DNA of 64,000 nucleotides from Bacteroidota bacterium (GTDB lineage: Bacteria > Bacteroidota > Bacteroidia > Chitinophagales > Chitinophagaceae), in contig JAEWJK010000004.1 of NCBI GenBank assembly GCA_023386555.1, forward strand, positions 156,047-220,046, given 5' to 3'. Below are positions 61,676 to 64,000 of the stretch, piece by piece. The position numbers were made by a program, and so were the translations under genes. Within the stretch, counting starts at the first letter, position 1. Each line of letters opens with the position of its first letter. A model generated the notes under the pieces. The model was given only the letters and a program-made list of their open reading frames with translations, did no database searches and was not told the origin of the DNA.

Positions 61676-61850
61676 GTACACAGATAATAACTCCAGCCTT
61701 ATGTCGGAGAGATAGGAACACGGATAACGCTGATTGAACGGATGTACACAGATAATAACTCCAGCCTTCTGCGAGAGATAAGAACACGGATAACGCTGAT
61801 TAAACAGATGTACACAGATAATAGCTCCAGCCTTTAGGCTGGAGACAATA
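61676..61850 (+). repeat. tandem ~67 bp direct repeat, 2.5 units
   Basis: Units start at about 61677, 61745 and 61811 (spacing 68 and 66), each opening TACACAGATAATAACTCCAG and holding ACACGGATAACGCTGATT. Unit 3 ends in the hairpin CTCCAGCCTTTAGGCTGGAG (61825-61845) and a second hairpin TGGGCTTTAGCCCA follows. The array begins one base after the TIGR02588 stop. Confidence 0.9.
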
Positions 61851-61883
61851 AGACCAACCCTTTCCTGGGCTTTAGCCCAACAT

Positions 61884-61948
61884 CGCAATGTCCCCACTGG
61901 CTAGTTACTTGATTTTGGCTGCTATCGGTGGGAGACTTGCGGAGAAGG
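61884..61948 (+). repeat. REP-like hairpin R1
   Basis: Starts CGCAATGTCCCC, ends GGGAGACTTGCGGAGAAGG. The ends pair as in the other REP copies (GCAATGTC with GACTTGC, one base short). Centre GGCTAGTTACTTGATTTTGG matches R4 and R5. Confidence 0.85.
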
Positions 61949-61951
61949 CGA

Positions 61952-62170
61952 TCACAAATATGCAGGAAGCACCCACGTATTGGGCAGATTATCTAAGTCA
62001 GATATCTGAAGTTTATTAATCAGTGTATATAATGGTTCATCTGGAAAATTATTCATTCGTAATAGCAAAAGTTCATCATTCTGATATGCATAGTAATAAC
62101 GTTCAGTTTCTTTTACTTTCTGCCAATATATTGAAAGGCTTAAAAGATGATTGCTTTTTATTACATTCAT
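61952..62170 (-). CDS. small hypothetical protein in the REP region
   Basis: 72 residues with an ATG start (MNVIKSNHLLSLSIYWQKVK). The segment YYYAYQNDELLLLRMNNFPD then EPLYTLINKLQISDLDNLPN looks like a genuine small soluble domain rather than chance coding. No family recognised. It lies between REP copies R1 and R2 beside two immunity-like fragments, so it could be a remnant or a member of a toxin-immunity locus. Confidence 0.45.
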   Translation of the reverse strand: MNVIKSNHLLSLSIYWQKVKETERYYYAYQNDELLLLRMNNFPDEPLYTLINKLQISDLDNLPNTWVLPAYL

Positions 62171-62222
62171 ACTTGTTATTTTATTCCAAGCTTCTTATTA
62201 ACTTGGCTATTTGATTTCTTTC

Positions 62223-62280
62223 ATCAATGTCTCCCACCATCACAGTTGAATTTATTACATTTCTAAATAGGAACATTGCG
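62223..62280 (-). repeat. REP-like hairpin R2, degenerate
   Basis: On the minus strand: GATGCCGCAATGTTCC at one end and GGTGGGAGACATTG at the other; the middle is divergent and AT-rich. It looks like an old, decayed copy. Confidence 0.65.
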
Positions 62281-62385
62281 GCATCAAGGAATGAAAGCTA
62301 AATTGATTATATAACAGATTAACAGGAAGTGTATAGGTAACAAGCTATATGGCAATAATGTGAGTTTGCTTTTTACACTGCTATC

Positions 62386-62688
62386 TCAATATTCCGCCGG
62401 ATGAATTTGTTCAAATCTCAAACCTTGTAACCCACTTTTATTATAGGCAAATTTGAATTCATCTTCCTTACCTTTTATATCCTCATAGATCAATATTTGA
62501 GTTTTAACTGTTTCGGGAATCTTAAATAACGAAGACTCGGCAACTCTATTCTCATGAAAGACTGGTTTTAAAATTCTTCCTCGGGTGCCGTCCTCATAAT
62601 AATCGAATTGAGTTAATTTACTATTAAGCATATTCACGATTTTAAGAACATTTAGAAAAAAATCGGTGTTCCATCTTCTAAAGAACAC
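62386..62688 (-). pseudogene. immunity-like fragment, Imm11/DUF1629-like C-terminus (A)
   Basis: About 100 residues with a GTG start, but the conserved part begins at residue ~18 without a proper N-terminus. RGRILKPVFHENRVAESSLF then KIPETVKTQILIYED and FKFAYNKSGLQGLRFEQI resembles the C-terminal half of the Imm11 (DUF1629) immunity family: F-x-I-P-E...G-L-x-G-L-x-F. The N-terminal half is missing, so I call it broken. It is paralogous to the fragment at 63617. Confidence 0.5.
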
Positions 62689-62748
62689 GGCAAAAGTTCA
62701 CCGGCTAGCTCCCAAAAAGGTCTAAGTTTCTCAGCGGCAATTTTCCTT

Positions 62749-62815
62749 CTTCGCAATGTCTCCCTATACTCATCCACAAACCTAACATCAAGCCAACGGG
62801 GACATTGCGGTATCA
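62749..62815 (-). repeat. REP-like hairpin R3
   Basis: On the minus strand: CCGCAATGTCCCCGTTGGCT ... ATAGGGAGACATTGCGAAG. It begins at the stop codon of the transposase gene. GCAATGTC pairs with GACATTGC. Confidence 0.85.
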
Positions 62816-63388
62816 CTGCGGTACAGTTAAGTCAACATCCCTCAGTTCGCTATAGCTCGTTATCTTATATGCAGCATGCTCACCAGTCATATAGAACTTT
62901 GCAGAAGAGTATTCATAATCTTCAGGTAACTTACACAATCCAGCCTTACAGGGATTCCAATGAATATAATTTAGCTTCTGAATAATAAAATCATCAGTCC
63001 TGCATTCTTTCCAATCAAATGAAGTTTCAAACACCTTATGCAATTTACCCTGCTTTCGCTCTGTTGCAGATAAAAGGCTTTGCAACTGTGCCAGAATCGT
63101 AACCTGTTTTTTCTGCTCTAAGTATTTCACTATTTCATAAGCCATAAACCGTTTTCCATTCGATACAATTGTGTTGATTGACTTACCTGTATTTCTGAAT
63201 GCAATGATTGCATGCAGATGATTTGGCATGATAACATAGCCAACAATATAATGCCCGTTACTCTTTAAATAGTTGAACCAGGTATATACAATATTATAAT
63301 TAAGAGTGAATAATGGTAGCCAATCTGCACAGGTAAATGTAATGAAGTACACACCATCAGGATCTGATATTTGTTTACGAACACTCAT
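62813..63388 (-). CDS. REP-associated tyrosine transposase (RAYT)
   Basis: 191 residues from the ATG at 63388; a GTG one codon earlier also exists. Y1-transposase features: GVYFITFTCADWLPLF, YVIMPNHLHAIIAF (the HLH metal motif, HUH type) and the C-terminal region LNYIHWNPCKAGLCKLPEDY, with a Tyr there probably the catalytic one. Length and layout match the single-copy RAYT group, which processes REP hairpins. The gene is flanked by REP copies R3 on one side and R4, R5 on the other, in inverted orientation. Confidence 0.9.
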   Translation of the reverse strand: MSVRKQISDPDGVYFITFTCADWLPLFTLNYNIVYTWFNYLKSNGHYIVGYVIMPNHLHAIIAFRNTGKSINTIVSNGKRFMAYEIVKYLEQKKQVTILAQLQSLLSATERKQGKLHKVFETSFDWKECRTDDFIIQKLNYIHWNPCKAGLCKLPEDYEYSSAKFYMTGEHAAYKITSYSELRDVDLTVPQ

Positions 63389-63437
63389 CACTATGAATGT
63401 ACTTAACTTTTTAAATTTAACCAGGCAGTTGTACCTT

Positions 63438-63509
63438 GATGCCGCAATGTCCCCATTGGCTGGTTACTTGAATTTTGCCTACTATAGATGGGAGACATTG
63501 CGGAGAAGG
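63438..63509 (+). repeat. REP-like hairpin R4
   Basis: GATGCCGCAATGTCCCCATT ... GATGGGAGACATTGCGGAG then AAGG. Perfect 8-bp outer pairing GCAATGTC/GACATTGC, with inner CCCAT/ATGGG. It lies just upstream of the transposase gene. Confidence 0.9.
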
Positions 63510-63538
63510 AAACATGTTTATTTGCAATGCTATGAATA

Positions 63539-63609
63539 ACGCAATGTCCCCATTGGCTGGCTACTTGAATTTGGCGGCTATAGCTGGGAGACATTGCTTA
63601 GAAGGAAAG
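63539..63609 (+). repeat. REP-like hairpin R5
   Basis: ACGCAATGTCCCCATTGGCT ... AGCTGGGAGACATTGCTTAG then AAGG. It is in tandem with R4 in the same orientation, 30 bases apart. Confidence 0.9.
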
Positions 63610-63616
63610 TCTTAAA

Positions 63617-63874
63617 TCAGGAGATTTCATCGGAGTATTTTAGTTCCAACTTTAGACCTTCCAAATTACTTTTATTATAGGCGGTTACAAATTCATCCTC
63701 AGGGGCTTTAATTCCAGTATAAGATAAAATTTCAGAATTAACCGTCTCAGGAATTTTAAAGATACTTGATTCCGAAATTCTATTAGAATGAAAAACCGGC
63801 TTCAATATCCGCCCACGACTTCCATCCGAATAAAGATCGAACTCTGTACATTCTTGATCTAACATATTCACCAC
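63617..63874 (-). pseudogene. immunity-like fragment, Imm11/DUF1629-like C-terminus (B)
   Basis: About 85 residues with a GTG start; the in-frame stop 11 codons upstream leaves no room for the N-terminal half. RGRILKPVFHSNRISESSIF then KIPETVNSEILSYTG and FVTAYNKSNLEGLKLELK closely match fragment A at 62386. The two look like decayed paralogues on either side of the transposase. Confidence 0.5.
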
Positions 63875-63884
63875 TGTCTTGTAC

Positions 63885-63997
63885 TGAAAAAGCTTTACAC
63901 CTTTTGATTATTACTGCATAGGCTTTACAGTATTCTTCTTAGTACTAGTGGAACTTTACAATATTTACAATAGTACTGATTTAGCTTTACAGTATTT
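63885..63997. repeat. degenerate repeat at the right edge
   Basis: GCTTTACAGTA occurs at 63922 and 63984 (62 apart), with ACTTTACAATA between and GCTTTACACC at 63892. Two diverged units of about 60 bases fill the edge, which may continue beyond the window. Confidence 0.55.
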
Positions 63998-64000
63998 TTT

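Noticed and set aside
61676..61850. CRISPR array
   Set aside because: The units are adjacent with no unique spacers, the period varies (68, 66), and there are no cas genes.
61667..61897. Minus-strand 76-residue reading frame
   Set aside because: It is made of translated tandem repeat units and has no independent coding signs.
63403..63594. Minus-strand frame across REPs R4 and R5
   Set aside because: Its repeated words (MSPSYSRQ / MSPIYSRQ) come from the two REP copies.

Overview
The window reads as chromosomal DNA of a Bacteroidota bacterium, most likely family Chitinophagaceae. The evidence is: promoters of the Bacteroidota type (TAnnTTTG at -7, and a TTTG at -33 ahead of the tRNA gene), very few Shine-Dalgarno sequences, short or absent leaders, many lipoproteins with a Cys lipobox, and families typical of the phylum (DUF2911, DUF4197, YtxJ, DHCW-type cupin, group III truncated haemoglobin, REP-associated transposase). 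I cannot name the genus from sequence alone. The DNA is AT-rich and almost all genes look intact.

Layout. 1-3.1 kb: tryptophan 2,3-dioxygenase (cut by the left edge), then pdhA - TPR membrane protein - ribH as one operon. 3.2-8.5 kb: CCG-domain Fe-S protein, EVE protein, two lipoproteins, a sirtuin without the zinc cysteines, saccharopine dehydrogenase. 8.7-14.3 kb: gyrA with a TPR gene, then four small proteins, three of them hydrophilic and probably disordered. 14.2-20 kb (minus strand): an uncharacterised DNA-metabolism pair (TIGR03915 + TIGR03916 radical SAM), thioredoxin-like protein, GNAT, NDH-2, serA. 20-36.5 kb: serine hydrolase, membrane pyrophosphatase, sterol-desaturase-like enzyme, phosphoribosyltransferase, Fe-S membrane protein, LysE-type exporter, ATP-grasp ligase, truncated haemoglobin, EamA exporter, polyprenol-phosphate mannosyltransferase, exonuclease, Mpl-type ligase, ytxJ, tRNA-Val. 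36.8-58.9 kb: ALDH7-type dehydrogenase, PBP4, CinA, several small or secreted proteins, the E2 and E3 subunits of a 2-oxoacid dehydrogenase, DUF4197 paralogues, FAD enzymes including a monooxygenase-DsbA fusion, MBL hydrolase, S10 peptidase, LLM oxidoreductase. 59-64 kb is an accessory end: glycosyltransferase, the TIGR02587/TIGR02588 pair, tandem repeats, a REP-associated tyrosine transposase with five REP-like hairpins, and two broken immunity-like genes.

Genes that probably work together: saccharopine dehydrogenase and the ALDH7 enzyme (lysine degradation to aminoadipate), E2 and E3 (with an E1 elsewhere or with PdhA), TIGR03915/TIGR03916, and TIGR02587/TIGR02588.

The most striking non-coding signal is a dispersed ~50 bp intergenic repeat present in 11 copies on both strands. 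It has a conserved core (GTGAGTGACACAACGAAG, or the variant GAGTGCGACGCAACGATG) and a second conserved GCTGGTTA-like block about 20-25 bases further on. Copies cluster at gene 3' ends, and one supplies the last codons and stop of a protein. A second layer of degenerate simple-word repeats lies just before several genes. Two small genes missed by a 60-residue cutoff were found by reading: a DUF1328 membrane protein and a 38-residue lipoprotein.
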